Shown piece by piece: positions 19,282 through 29,035 of a stretch of 64,000 nt of DNA. The stretch is from Zoroaster sp. YZ-2022. Its lineage: Eukaryota; Echinodermata; Asteroidea; Forcipulatida; Zoroasteridae. Each line of letters starts with the position of its first letter. The stretch's first letter is position 1. A program made the position numbers and the translations under genes. A model generated the notes under the pieces. That model was not told where the DNA came from and searched no databases. It saw only the letters and a list, made by a program, of their open reading frames with translations. The stretch lies in contig CM055823.1 in assembly GCA_029582265.1 (NCBI GenBank), positions 21,053,365-21,117,364 of the forward strand, read 5' to 3'.

Positions 19282-19505
19282 GCATCCTTGAGTGTTTGGT
19301 AGGCCTCCTTGATCGCCTTGATGGTGTTGAACACAAGATCGTAGATCTCAAAGAAAGGTGCCAGGAGATCTTGAATCGGTTGAATAGGGTCCATCAGCTC
19401 TCGGAAAATAGACTCGATCTCATCTTGTACCCGTCTCCTCAGCGTGTACTGATACATGTAGATAGAAGTAATGATGAGAGTGAGAACAAGAAAGAAGAGA
19501 TTCAT
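19282..19505 (-). CDS. Secreted-protein gene, exon 1 (signal peptide)
   Basis: The start ATG is at 19505-19503, with an alternative in-frame ATG at 19529. The first residues, MNLFFLVLTLIITSIYMYQ, form a good signal peptide or signal anchor, followed by an Arg-rich patch (YTLRRR) and a long amphipathic helical region rich in Ile, Leu, Glu and Phe. The exon ends at GAT GC with donor GTAAGA (phase 2), which joins exactly to the next exon. Caution: the stretch coding the hydrophobic residues is also a fine polypyrimidine tract ending in TATCAG just before TACACG. This exon could instead begin at about 19448 as an internal exon in phase 0, which is also the phase in which the upstream nuclease exon ends. 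I prefer the signal-peptide reading. Confidence 0.65.
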
Positions 19506-19704
19506 TGAACAACAGACAAGCCAGTACAATCTTCATCCCAAGGGCTTAATATCATAGAGCTACTTACTGGTAAGCAATTTTTTTTCTGCTAACTGTAGCA
19601 GAATAAATCTGCTAGACGTAAGCGTATTTCACCGGTTAACAAGATAATTTGATGAGTCGTGTAAACATTCACCATGGATTTGTATTGTTACGTACTTATG
19701 TAAC

Positions 19705-19950
19705 TCATTTGCAAGCAATAACGGCTGGCATGTTAGCATGCCCTTTTCTACGCTTAACGATAAGCTGTCCTTTGAAATGGATTTTGGCCACCCGTACTGG
19801 ACCAACAATCCAGTGACATTTTCCTCTTTTATGAAAGAGTGAACATGTAGCTTTTGTTGTAAATCCTTTCTGGTCCAGTGAATAATATATAAGTCCAGTC
19901 AAATGTTCAGAGCTAGTGGACCTGCTGTCTTGTGTTTTTTTTGTTTCTCC
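19705..19950 (-). other. Open stretch, possible degenerate end of the EEP nuclease
   Basis: The minus strand is open here and reads SSEHLTGLIYYSLDQKG, followed by a basic stretch. The beginning faintly resembles the '(F)TG.LDYI.YS.D' segment near the C-terminus of EEP nucleases, but the rest does not. No convincing splice acceptor in the right phase was found. It is listed only because the nuclease lacks its C-terminal part and this lies between it and the next gene. Confidence 0.2.
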
Positions 19951-20269
19951 AAATTAAACCCAGGCCTGGAATTTCACAGAGGCCACGGAGACCATGAATG
20001 GTCATTTTTGGAAATTTTCTTTTTCGTCAGAACATCGCTATTTTACTGGACGCAGGGAAAATAAATAAATATTTCTATAAATATTTGTAAGTAGCATGGT
20101 TTTACATTATGTACTGAAATGAATTTATGGTGGATCATAAATTCATTTGATGGGCATTTTTTTTTTTAAACCAAGCTTCTGACAAGTATTTTTTTAAATG
20201 CATCTGATTTTGAAGTATATATTTCCCAATGAAAACAAAACGATTCAGAAAATTCCTGGTAAAACATGA

Positions 20270-21432
20270 GATAGTATCGTCACGATCAGAGCAGACTATC
20301 AAACAGGGCATGGAATCAATGTCCTAGTTTAAAATGAACACAGTGACTAGAAATTACTGGTAAAACATGGGCAATACATCTGTCAAGAGACAGTATCGTC
20401 ATGATCAGAGCAGACTATCAAACAGGGCATGGAATCAGTGTCCTAGTTTAAAATGAACACAGTGACTGGAAATTACTGGTAAAACATGGGCAATACATCT
20501 GTCAAGACATAGTATCATCACGATCAGAGCAGACTATCAAACAGGGCATGGAATCAGTGTCCTAGTTTAAAATGAACACAGGGACTGGAAATTCCTGGTA
20601 AAACATGTGCAATACATCTGTCAAGAGATAGTATCGTCACGATCAGAGCAGACTATCAAACAGGGCATGGAATCGGTGTCCTAGTTTAAAATGAACACAG
20701 TGACTGGAAATTACTGGTAAAACATGGGCAATACATCTGTCAAGACATAGTATCATCACGATCAGAGCATACTATCAACAGGGCATGGAATCAGTGTCCT
20801 AGTTTAAAATGAACACAGGGACTGGAAATTCCTGGTAAAACATGTGCAATACATCTGTCAAGAGATAGTATCGTCACAATCAGAGCAGACTATCAAACAG
20901 GGCATGGAATCAGTCTCCTAGTTTAAAATGAACACAGTGACTGGAAATTACTGGTAAAACATGGGAAATACATCTGTCAAGAGACAGTATCGTCACGATC
21001 AGAGCAGACTATCAAACAGGGCATGGAATCAGTGTCCTAGTTTAAAATGAACACAGTGACTGGAAATTACTGGTAAAACATGGGCAATACATCTGTCAAG
21101 AGACAGTATCGTCACGATCAGAGCAGACTATCAAACAGGGCATGGAATCAGTGTCCTAGTTTAAAATGAACACAGTGACTGGAAATTACTGGTAAAACAT
21201 GGGCAATACATCTGTCAAGAGACAGTATCGTCATGATCAGAGCAGACTATCAAACAGGGCATGGAATCAGTGTCCTAGTTTAAAATGAACACGGGTACTG
21301 GAAATTACTGGTAAAACATGGGCAATACATCTGTCAAGAGACAGTATCGTCACGATCAGAGCAGACTATCAAACAGGGCATGGAATCAGTGTCCTAGTTT
21401 AAAATGAACACAGGGACTGGAAATTACTGGCT
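20270..21432. repeat. 119-bp satellite, ~10 units
   Basis: Unit contains GATCAGAGCAGACTATCAAA, CAGGGCATGGAATCAGTGTC, TAGTTTAAAATGAACACAGT and GACTGGAAATTACTGG. These words are the arm of the MITE at 9831-10047. A matching inverted arm (TAATCTAAAACTAGCATTCC...ATTGTCCCTTTA) closes the region at 21775-21840. Confidence 0.9.
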
Positions 21433-21447
21433 CAATGGTAATATAAT

Positions 21448-21720
21448 ATTTCATTTCATTTCATTTCATTTATTGATTTCACAGGTAGAAAAAAACAAAT
21501 AAACACAAATTTACATTAAATTATTAACAGAAATAGAAACAAAAGTAGCACCCCTGTACGTAGGATTACAAAAAAAGTAAACTAAATTACTGTTGAGTTG
21601 ATCTCATGATGCTACCACTTTAATAGGAAGTAAACAAACATTGAATCACACAGAATGATAAACAACATGGCTCAAGGCACACTCTGAGATATAAAAACAA
21701 TACTAAAATAAAAATATAAA
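21448..21720 (-). repeat. LINE 3' end, insertion between MITE arms
   Basis: TTTCATTTCATTTCATTTATTGATTTCAC is a pentanucleotide-tailed LINE 3' end in minus orientation, followed by noncoding sequence without recognisable ORF. Confidence 0.4.
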
Positions 21721-22042
21721 AACTTAATACTACACAGTTTGACCTTATCATGTGGGGTATTTTTTGTCAGTCACTGAGTTAATCTAAAACTAGCATTCCA
21801 ATTCCATGCACTGTTGATCATGATGATATTGTCCCTTTAGGCTAAAAAAAAAGTCTTCAGTTTCTGGAGGTGGTTTTAGTATCAATAATCCTGAGAAATG
21901 ATTCCATCAGAAGTGCTTTCATCTCAGAGAATAAATGGAATTGTGTCAAATTACCAACATTTTTTGCCTTGAAACTCAAAATTACATGCACACCTATTCT
22001 TAGGAAACTTTTGCAGGTGAGGAGGATTTGGAATTTCCTTAC

Positions 22043-22223
22043 CTTGTCTGAATCATTCTTGGCCGAGATTCCAAACTGGTGAAGAGTTTTCACACTCTGG
22101 TCGCTAAGGCGGCCGTCTTGTAAGAGCTGGCATGCCAGGCTCTGTATTGAAATCACCGCACAGAATCAAAGCGTTACACGCGCCACCGGATAACTCTGCA
22201 AGTGTGTTTATGGCAAAGGCGAT
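22043..22223 (-). CDS. EEP-nuclease exon: GDFN motif, one-base frameshift
   Basis: Acceptor ATTCTAG and donor GACAAG/GTAAGG, 181 bases. It opens IAFAINTLAELSGGACNALI and LCGDFNTEPG, the metal-binding Asp/Asn motif of EEP nucleases. The frame then closes; the family's next stretch, QLLQDGRLSDQSVKTLHQFG, continues one base out of frame. With phase 0 on both sides 180 bases would be right, so one base is extra, most simply in CCTGGCATGCC. This is either a real lesion or a sequencing indel. Confidence 0.7.
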
Positions 22224-22295
22224 CTAGAATGATGCAAACAAAAGTTCATGTGATATATTGTAATTTTTGTTCTTTGTAATAGACCTATCATATAT

Positions 22296-22644
22296 CACTA
22301 TGAAAAACTTTACCCTGAAAATGCCCTGAAAATCCATTTTGCTGTGAAATAATAGTTCACCATGATTTCACGGCAATTTCATGGTGTCTCTTCCTCTCAG
22401 ACATTGGCAATAATGTTCACAGTGATTTCATGGCAAATTCACGGCGATCTTCAGAATTAATGAGCTGCCCCAAAACTGCCACAAGAAGTTCGTGTCATTT
22501 TCACAGCGTTTTCACTGCGAAGAAATTCCAAGAGTATTTCATGGCGTTTTCACGGTGTTGTGTCATCATGAAATTGCTGTGAACTATTTATTTCATGGTA
22601 AAACAGATTTTCAGGACATTGTTAGGGTAAAGTTATTCAAAGTG
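22296..22644. mobile_element. CACTATG MITE, copy 2
   Basis: CACTATGAAAAACTTTACCCTG to AGGGTAAAGTTATTCAAAGTG, flanked by TAT on both sides. Upstream of the last visible nuclease exon (in intron). Confidence 0.65.
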
Positions 22645-23295
22645 TATGATTCGACCATCTTTGTCACGTACGTTCGCTGTTCACAAGTACAGTTATAGCA
22701 CTAATTATCACTGCATACACAAGTACCCGACTATTTGTTCATTCCAGCACATTGTTTTGAAAACTAGTTGATGCCGGTTTCACAAAGTCTCATTCGACTG
22801 TTCTTTCTTTATGCCCTAGTTATCAATGTATCGACACATGAGGGCGCCATTGTCATCCCCTGTATGCACTATAGGAAATGATGTGCTTATCATATGCCTT
22901 TTGTTAGGTAATGGGTTCATCTTTGCATCACCGGCATGCATGGTGATTGGAATGTGTTGGTCAATTTAGATTTCAAAATAAAATGCATCAGCAAACATAG
23001 ACTAGTCCCCTGTCTTCATCCTATCATACCATTCCAGCCATACCATTCCAAGGAATTCATTGGATACATTGTGCCAAAGATCTGCCATCATTCTTTGCCG
23101 TCACACAAACCAAGGTCAAAGTTGAATCTCCGGAAAACATGGCGGCAGGTAACTGGTGTAATTCACGAACCATTCAAAGCATGACGTCAGATCTTCAGTT
23201 TACAGCAAACAATGCTATTGAAATCAACAGAAGGGCATCTAAATGTAGTGATCACACTGTCACTATGATTTTCAAAATGACTTTCCTCAACCAAC

Positions 23296-23481
23296 CTGCA
23301 GAGTGATAACGTCCATGACGAGATCATTCTTCCAGAATGGATGTATGTTTCCCAGAGCGAGAACTTTTCCCGTTTTCTTGCAGCGCAGTTGCAGAAACAT
23401 GGTGACAGTCTCTTTAAGCGTTCTTTCCAAGATGGCTTCTGATTGGCCACTTGGTAGCGGGCATGGCCTTCTAGAAATATA
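23296..23481 (-). CDS. EEP-nuclease exon: central domain, LALGNIH motif
   Basis: Acceptor ATTTTTCAG and donor CTGCAG/GTTGGT, 62 codons, phase 0 both sides. It encodes ILERTLKETVTMFLQLRCKK and TGKVLALGNIHPFWKNDLV. LGNIH corresponds to the family's (N)THL/NIH strand bearing a catalytic His. Confidence 0.8.
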
Positions 23482-23771
23482 CTGAAAAATGTGAAAGAAT
23501 AAACATTACAACAAAACAGTAACAAATCTAATTTTGTTGGCCTCAAAGTTGGGAGGATGGTGTTCACCAGAGTTTTCAAGGAGGGATGATTTTGAGGCAC
23601 TTTTTTATGGGGCCTTATATGTTCTTTGTTTTAGACATTGTCATCCTTACAATTTATAAATGTGCCTTGAGTTATTTTCCCCTGAATTCCCCTGGATTAC
23701 TTTATTTGCTTACATGGATTCCTAAAAAGTGAAATCAAGTTTACTTTTTAAGTGTAATAGATGTCATCCCT

Positions 23772-24395
23772 GATAGATGCAGGGGAGGATCCAGGGTGGA
23801 ATGGAGGGAGGTGGAGGGGAGAGGCCGACACAGGTAAATGGGGGAGGATCCAGGGTGGAATGGAGGGAGGTGGAGGGGAGAGGCCGACACAGGTAAATGG
23901 GGGAGGATCGGGGGAGGATCCGGGGTAGAATGGAGGGAGGTGGAGGGGAGAGGCCGACACAGGTAAATGGGTGAGGATCTGAGGTGGAATGGAGGGAGGT
24001 GGCAGGGAGAGGCTGACACAGGTAAATGGGTGAGGATCTGAGGTGGAATGGAGGGAGGTGGAATGGAGGGAGGTGGAAGGGAGAGGCTGACACAGGTAAA
24101 TGGGTGAGGATCTGAGGTGGAATGGAGGGAGGTGGAGGGGAGAGGCTGACACAGGTAAATGGGGGAGGATCTAGAGTGGAATGGAGGGTGGAGGGGAGAG
24201 GCTAACTTAGGTAAATGGGGGAGGATCCCGGGTGGAATGGAGGGAGAGAGGGGAGAGGCTGACACAGGTAAATGGGGGAGGATCTAGGGTGGAATGGAGG
24301 GAGGTGGAGGGGAGAGGCTGACACAGGTAAATGGGAGAGGATCCGAGGTGGAATGGAGGGAGGTGGCAGGGAGAGGCTGACACAGGTAAATGGCT
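23772..24395. repeat. 59-bp G-rich minisatellite, ~10 units
   Basis: Unit GGTGGAATGGAGGGAGGTGG...GAGAGGCTGACACAGGTAAATGGG. Spacing between GACACAGGTAAATGG words is 59, with 11- and 15-base expansions. Strongly purine-biased strand. Confidence 0.9.
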
Positions 24396-24689
24396 TATCT
24401 TACCACAAAAATATGAGAGTTGGCACACAGTAAAGATGTATGATATATTTACATGTATTTTATTTAACAATTTATATTTCTGAAGGTTGCCCGCCACAAA
24501 GCTAAATGGCTACTCATGGTGGGGGATATTCACACTGTATACCCCTACCCCTCTCCCTCTCAAGGATAATTTTCTGTAGGCCTGCTCGTATATTTGAAAA
24601 AATACAACCATATAGTTGGAATACTCTCCCTTGTACTTGCACTTCTCTGCACTTGTATGCATGAAAAAATACTTAAATAAAATCATAAT

Positions 24690-24745
24690 TGAGACGTCTG
24701 CACTCGTAAGCAGGAGCTTGTGGGTTTGAATCCCACCCGATGGAT
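24690..24745 (+). repeat. tRNA-like SINE fragment
   Basis: GCACTCGTAAGCAGGAGCTTGTGGGTTTGAATCCCACCC contains a box B; no complete cloverleaf. Confidence 0.4.
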
Positions 24746-24939
24746 TTTGTTCACATACAATCGAAAAGCACCGAGTATACCCTGGTTCGGTGTTTTTTAT
24801 TTTTATTTAATAGATGAGGCATTCTTTTCCATGTTCCCACGTAACTCACGCTGTCGTTCTAGACAATCATTTGTTCCTAATGATATTCACATATTTAATG
24901 TTGCTGCACAGGAGGGGGAGGGGGGTTAGCTTATAGTCT

Positions 24940-25030
24940 CACCTCCAGTTGTAACCTCCAGTTCTTTTCAGAACTAATTACTACTCATTTGAGAATTTCA
25001 TATGGTGTGACCGCAATTAGTCTTTAATTT
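24940..25030. repeat. Repeat shared with 41725-41805
   Basis: GTTGTAACCTCCAGTTCTTTTCAGAACTAATTACTACTC...GTGTGACCGCAATTAGTCTT occurs at both places. At 41.7 kb it follows CTGAGGACGATCAGAGC, a context I associate with Penelope-like element ends. Confidence 0.45.
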
Positions 25031-25106
25031 TGTTTTTCTTTTGTTCTTTTGAGCATTTTTTAAATTTTATTCTTGGTCTTCTTCATTACCGTTAGCCTTT
25101 TAGTCA

Positions 25107-25293
25107 CAGCGGCGTAGCAATGACTTTTTCAGTGGGGGGACACAGGGGGCATTGGTTTCAGTGGGGGCCCTTTTCTTTTTCTTTTCTGTTTTTTGGGGCA
25201 CTATGAGGATTTTTTCGTGGGGGGGCACCTGGGGGCACACTAGAAATTTGTGGGGTGCACTTGCCCCCCAGGCCCCCCGTGGCTACGCCACTG
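25107..25293. mobile_element. hAT-like MITE, complete, 8-bp TSD
   Basis: CAGCGGCGTAGC...GGCTACGCCACTG ends flanked by TTTAGTCA and ATTAGTCA, a 7/8 match. G-rich interior (CAGTGGGGG...GGGGCACC). Other copies at 16448 and 38226-38439. Confidence 0.75.
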
Positions 25294-25370
25294 ATTAGTC
25301 AGTTTGTTGTTGTAACGGTATTTTACTGGATGGTTGATGTATTTTACGCTGTGTATTATTGTCATTGGTT

Positions 25371-25747
25371 GGGAGGAGGGCCAAAGTCGTGGTACAGCCA
25401 AGCCTTTGAGAAGCCCGGCCAGGCCTTGGCTACCTGGCCTCCTAATCCGTCTTTTATGAGTCCTAATCCTGTAACAATACAGTACCTGCCAATCAACATA
25501 ACCTGGGCTTCTGGAGGGCCTACTAGCCCAGCCAATAATAGCTGCAGTTGGGAACAAAAGGCAGCCGAGGTGTTAGTCCAGTCTGTGTTAACAATAAGAG
25601 CTATTTGACATCAGTAAAGCGTCTTAAGGGTGGGTGTCTTGTGCTCAGCTAGGGGATTATAAAAGGCCTATAGGCCTGGGCAAAGGCTGGACCTGGCCAG
25701 GCTTCTCAAAGGTTTGGCTGTACCATGACTTTGGCCCTCCTCCTTAC
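25371..25747. mobile_element. MITE with ~60-bp ends
   Basis: GGAGGAGGGCCAAAGTCGTGGTACAGCCAAGCC at the left is mirrored by GGTTTGGCTGTACCATGACTTTGGCCCTCCTCC at the right. It lies in a nuclease intron. Confidence 0.7.
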
Positions 25748-25836
25748 CTGTACTGCCAGTGGCAGTTGAATTTCTATGTTTTTAAACATGGACAATAAAT
25801 GCAATCTTATCTTATAAAAGGTGGAGGAACTCATAC

Positions 25837-26013
25837 CTCTTGAATCTGGTCTTTAAAATAAACCACTTTCTGGGTCTCAACCTCAAATCGGCTCTTTCTG
25901 TAGAATGTGGCTGAACCCTCGTCAATGCCAAGGGCTTTATTGCACTGTACACCATCGTAGCCAAGATCTGACAATGCTGGGGCTAGTGTCTCCTTGAAGT
26001 ATGTACTATTTAC
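25837..26013 (-). CDS. EEP-nuclease exon: central domain
   Basis: Acceptor CTTCCAAG and donor CAAGAG/GTATGA, 59 codons, phase 0 both sides. It encodes VNSTYFKETLAPALSDLGYD, then GVQCNKALGIDEGSATFYRK and SRFEVE. The GIDEGSATFYRKSRFE stretch is the usual 'G(C/S)ATFYR' strand of CCR4-family nucleases. Confidence 0.8.
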
Positions 26014-26406
26014 CTTGGAAGAAAGAAACAATTTTGTTTTAAAAAGTTTTTCACAAACAAAACCAAAAGACTACAGTAGTACAAGGCTGTTAAAGCCAGT
26101 ATACATGTACATTGTACACTATTGGTGAAATGTCTGTAAATCAACAGTGAAACTAGGGTAATTCTGTTTTTTGTTTTTTTCTTTTTTGGGGTGAGGGAGA
26201 TTGGGGGATGGCAGAGGAATTTAGAGGTGTCATGATTTTCAGCGGGACTCTTGATGGACCAGGGCTTGAATTTCAGAAACAATTCCATTAGACAACAAGA
26301 CTATAGTATAAACTCAAGAATTTCACTAGACCAGAAATATTTGTACAAAGGCCAGTGCCAAAATAAGAAAAAAATTGTTTTGCAGAATGTTATTGAGGGA
26401 ACAGTT

Positions 26407-27290
26407 TGTCACGCAGTCTTTACTGAAGGTTAACCCTAACTCCCTAGGCCCATTTGCTTACACATAACCTGAATCCTTCCTAACTCCCTAGGCCTATTTG
26501 CTTACACATAACCTGAATCCTCCAAAATCCTTCATTAGTAAAGCAAGCACATGACATGTATGCACACATGTGTTTCTAATCTGTGATACATGTACATGGC
26601 CAGGGACCCTCCCTACATGCATGGAACAATAAAACAGTGTCCACTGACCCAAGCACTGACCTTGCAATCACTACAACAAACATGGATGTACACGTACCAT
26701 GGAAAGGCAAGTATGCCTAATAACCTCAATCCTCCAAAATCCTTCACTTTAGCAAAGAGCATGTAGCATGTAACCTCAATCCTTCAAAATCCTTCACTTT
26801 AGCAAAGAGGATTTTGGAGCATTTGGGAAGGTTAGGGTTAATAACCGGTTTTAGGCTTGGTCACAGATGATAAGGACCATCATTGAAAAAAAAACTATGC
26901 ACAAAACAGGACATTAATCTACATGCAGTAAAGAGCAAGAATGAAACTTTTATTCCCATTCATAAATGCCCGTATCAATTTCGTTTTCAAAATGTAAAAA
27001 ATAAAATTGTAATTTTTGTTGAATAAAGCCAAATAGAAATGGGTAAATTCACATTTTGGGGACACATGAAACACTTCCAAAGTACATGAGTCAGGCGCGT
27101 GATACCAATCTTCATCACTCTGACTGGTTGAAATTGCAAAAAAAAGCTGGTGAATAGCTGGCAAATATGCGCTGCTCTCAATTTGATAAGCCATGTCTTC
27201 ATCATCCGTTAATACACGCCCACGTGATAACGTTTTGTCCAATCAGATTGTCTAAACTGTCTTGGGCATTTATGAATATATTGTATAAAT
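26407..27290. mobile_element. Fold-back element copy, interrupted at TTAA
   Basis: Shares CAGTCTTTACTGAAGGTTAA...TAACCGGTTTTAGGCTTGGTCACAG and the CCCCAAAATGTGAATTTACCC...AATCTGATTGGACAAAACG segment (inverted) with 16640-17106. A piggyBac-like MITE sits at its TTAA. Confidence 0.6.
26430..26841. mobile_element. piggyBac-like MITE, 412 bp
   Basis: TTAA-CCCTAACTCCCTAGGCCC at the left and GGTTAGGG-TTAA at the right. The TCCTCCAAAATCCTTCA words are repeated inside. The homologous fold-back element at 3377-3410 lacks the insert, giving an empty site. Confidence 0.7.
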
Positions 27291-27496
27291 ATTGGGCATC
27301 CGTGATATTTCTCAATGCTCGTTTGCTCCAGAATAGACACTTTCACAGTAAAATGCGCCATGTTTTTCACAGGGCAAAATTTAGAACAGGCGTTGCCACC
27401 TGCGACCCAGTGCTCAAACTCCACACACATTAAAGTTCAATCTTTGAGTCGCAGATGGCAATGCGTGTTCTAAATATAAACATGACGTGCATATTA

Positions 27497-27842
27497 CACT
27501 ATGAATAACTTTACCCAGAAAATGCCCTGAAAATCTGTTTTACCGTGAAATAAATAGTTCACGACAATTTCATGATGACACACCACGAAATTGCCATGAA
27601 ATACTCTTGGAATTCCTTCACCGTGAAAACGCTGTGAAAATGCCATGAACTTCTCGTGGCAGTTTTGGGGCTGCTCATTAATTCTCGAGAGCACCGTGAA
27701 TTTGCCATGAAATCACCGTGGACATTATTGCCAATATCTGAGAGGAAGAGACACTGTGAAATTGCAGTGAAATTACGGTCAACTGTTATTTCAAGGCAAA
27801 ACGGATTTTCAGGGTATTTTCAAGGTGAAGTTGTTCTTAGTG
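27497..27842. mobile_element. CACTATG MITE, copy 3
   Basis: CACTATGAATAACTTTACCC to GGTGAAGTTGTTCTTAGTG; flanks TTA and TTT. About 80% like copies 1 and 2 by eye. Confidence 0.6.
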
Positions 27843-27911
27843 TTTACCGTGATAAGGTTTATAAAGTCAAGGTCATGTTACAGATTATATATTGTGCAAA
27901 ATGGTATCTAC

Positions 27912-28099
27912 CTCCTGGAGACAGATGACATCAGCGTCTCCATGGTGATTCAGCTCCATCATAACTTGTGGATGGCATTCCTCCATGGTACGATACCCCC
28001 TCGGCAAGTAGGGATATGTCTCGGAGGTCACGTGACAGTCTGCCAAGATGTTGTACGAAACCACCACGAAGCTGTCTGCGACATCATCTCCTTGTAATG
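27912..28099 (-). CDS. EEP-nuclease exon: first catalytic motif
   Basis: Acceptor TTCATTTCCAG and donor CAGGAG/GTAGAT, 188 bases. It encodes LQGDDVADSFVVVSYNILAD, then a helix with YLPRGYRTMEECHPQVMMEL and DVICLQE. SYNILAD carries the Asn of the EEP active site and LQE(V) the metal-binding Glu. The exon opens in phase 2-to-complete, so an upstream exon ending in phase 1 must exist. I could not find it. Confidence 0.8.
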
Positions 28100-28423
28100 C
28101 TGGAAATGAATAATTTTCAGTTGTTATTTTTCCTTGGTGTCTATGGCAACAATGTAATGGAGGCAAGGGGCTCCAGGTTTGTGATCATTTCCAAAAACCT
28201 ATTTAAACAAAACTATTAAAATTACAATTCATTCTCAATCAAATTCAGCCTTACATGTAGTTGTATATTGACTGTTGACATGTAAGTGGATATGTAATAC
28301 GTGGCACATGCATCGATTCCAAAGCTGGCAAACCGTGTTGTGTATATTTTAATCTAAATTCCTTGATTTTAACATTCAAAAGCAATTCTTGAGCCAGAAA
28401 TTGACTTTGTTAATAAGATTTTC

Positions 28424-28792
28424 ACCCTAACTTCCTATATTTAGGCCCATTTGCTTATGCATAACCTGAATCCTCCAAAATCCTTCAGTAGTAAAGCAAG
28501 CACATGACATGTATGCACACATGTGTTTTTAATCTGTGATACACGTACATGGTCAGGGACCCTCCCTGCATCCATGGAACAATAAACAGTGTCCACTGAC
28601 CCAAGCACTGACCTTGCAATCACTACAACAAACATGGATGTACATGTACCATGGAAAGGCAAGTATGCCTAATAACCTAACAATCTTCCAAAATCCTTCA
28701 CTTTAGCAAAGAACATGTAGAATGTAACCTCAATCCTTCAAAATCCTTCACTTTAGCAAAGATGATTTTGGAGGATTTGGGAAGGGTTAAAG
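28424..28792. mobile_element. piggyBac-like MITE, diverged copy
   Basis: ACCCTAACTTCCTATATTTAGGCCCATTTGC...GATTTTGGAGGATTTGGGAAGGGTTAA; interior matches 26470-26830 closely. Confidence 0.6.
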
Positions 28793-28889
28793 GTAAGTCC
28801 CAAGGGTGCACCCCACTAAATAAACTCCCATAACAACCAATGCTAAATACACAATATTCAAAAACCATTAAAAATACTTAGACTTAGAG

Positions 28890-29035
28890 AGACGAGTTCT
28901 GCCGCGCAATCCATGTTCTGACCCTAAGGTCATTGCGAGTTCTGAGACGAGTTCTGCCGCGCAATCGATGTTCTGACCACAAGGTCATTGCGAGTTCTGA
29001 GACAAGTTCTTCCGCGCAATCGATGTTCTATCGAT
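28890..29035. repeat. ~57-bp tandem repeat x2.5
   Basis: GAGACGAGTTCTGCCGCGCAATCGATGTTCTGACC...AAGGTCATTGCGAGTTCT repeated with small changes. Confidence 0.75.

Larger units (their letters stand above)
1..19529 (-). other. Gene model: secreted SAP/cysteine-module protein, at least 12 exons
   Basis: The gene reads from about 19.5 kb to beyond the left edge. Exons (minus strand, high to low) are 19282-19505, 15500-15680, 14340-14597, 13882-14103, 13201-13379, 12808-12917, 11007-11216, 10226-10292, 8214-8344, 3047-3174, 2164-2305 (identical second copy 1843-1984) and 1-67. All have AG/GT borders, and splice phases match at every junction except at the two exons with a one-base length error (13882-14103 and 12808-12917). 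The layout is signal peptide, amphipathic helices, basic linker, SAP-like motif, cysteine-rich domain, helix-rich linker, second SAP-like motif, second cysteine-rich domain. I recall large uncharacterised proteins of this kind in marine invertebrates but cannot name the family or its function. Introns hold most of the mobile elements listed for this region. Confidence 0.8.
22043..28099 (-). other. Gene model: EEP-domain nuclease (CCR4/Angel/PDE12-like), partial
   Basis: Four exons (27912-28099, 25837-26013, 23296-23481, 22043-22223) encode consecutive parts of an endonuclease/exonuclease/phosphatase domain of the type found in deadenylases, Angel and 2',5'-phosphodiesterase 12. Signature pieces are SYNILAD, LQEV, GSATFYR, LALGNIH and LCGDFNTEP. 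All junctions are phase 0. I see no initiation exon above 28.1 kb and no clear C-terminal exon with the final active-site His below 22.0 kb. Members hydrolyse RNA 3' ends or 2'-5' bonds; the substrate here cannot be told. The gene is either incomplete, extended by exons I missed, or decaying. Confidence 0.75.

Noticed and set aside
17250..21432. CRISPR-like arrays
   Set aside because: Repeats are contiguous without unique spacers, and the genome is eukaryotic.
23741..24497. Proline/serine-rich minus-strand frames
   Set aside because: Produced by the 59-bp G-rich minisatellite in all three frames.
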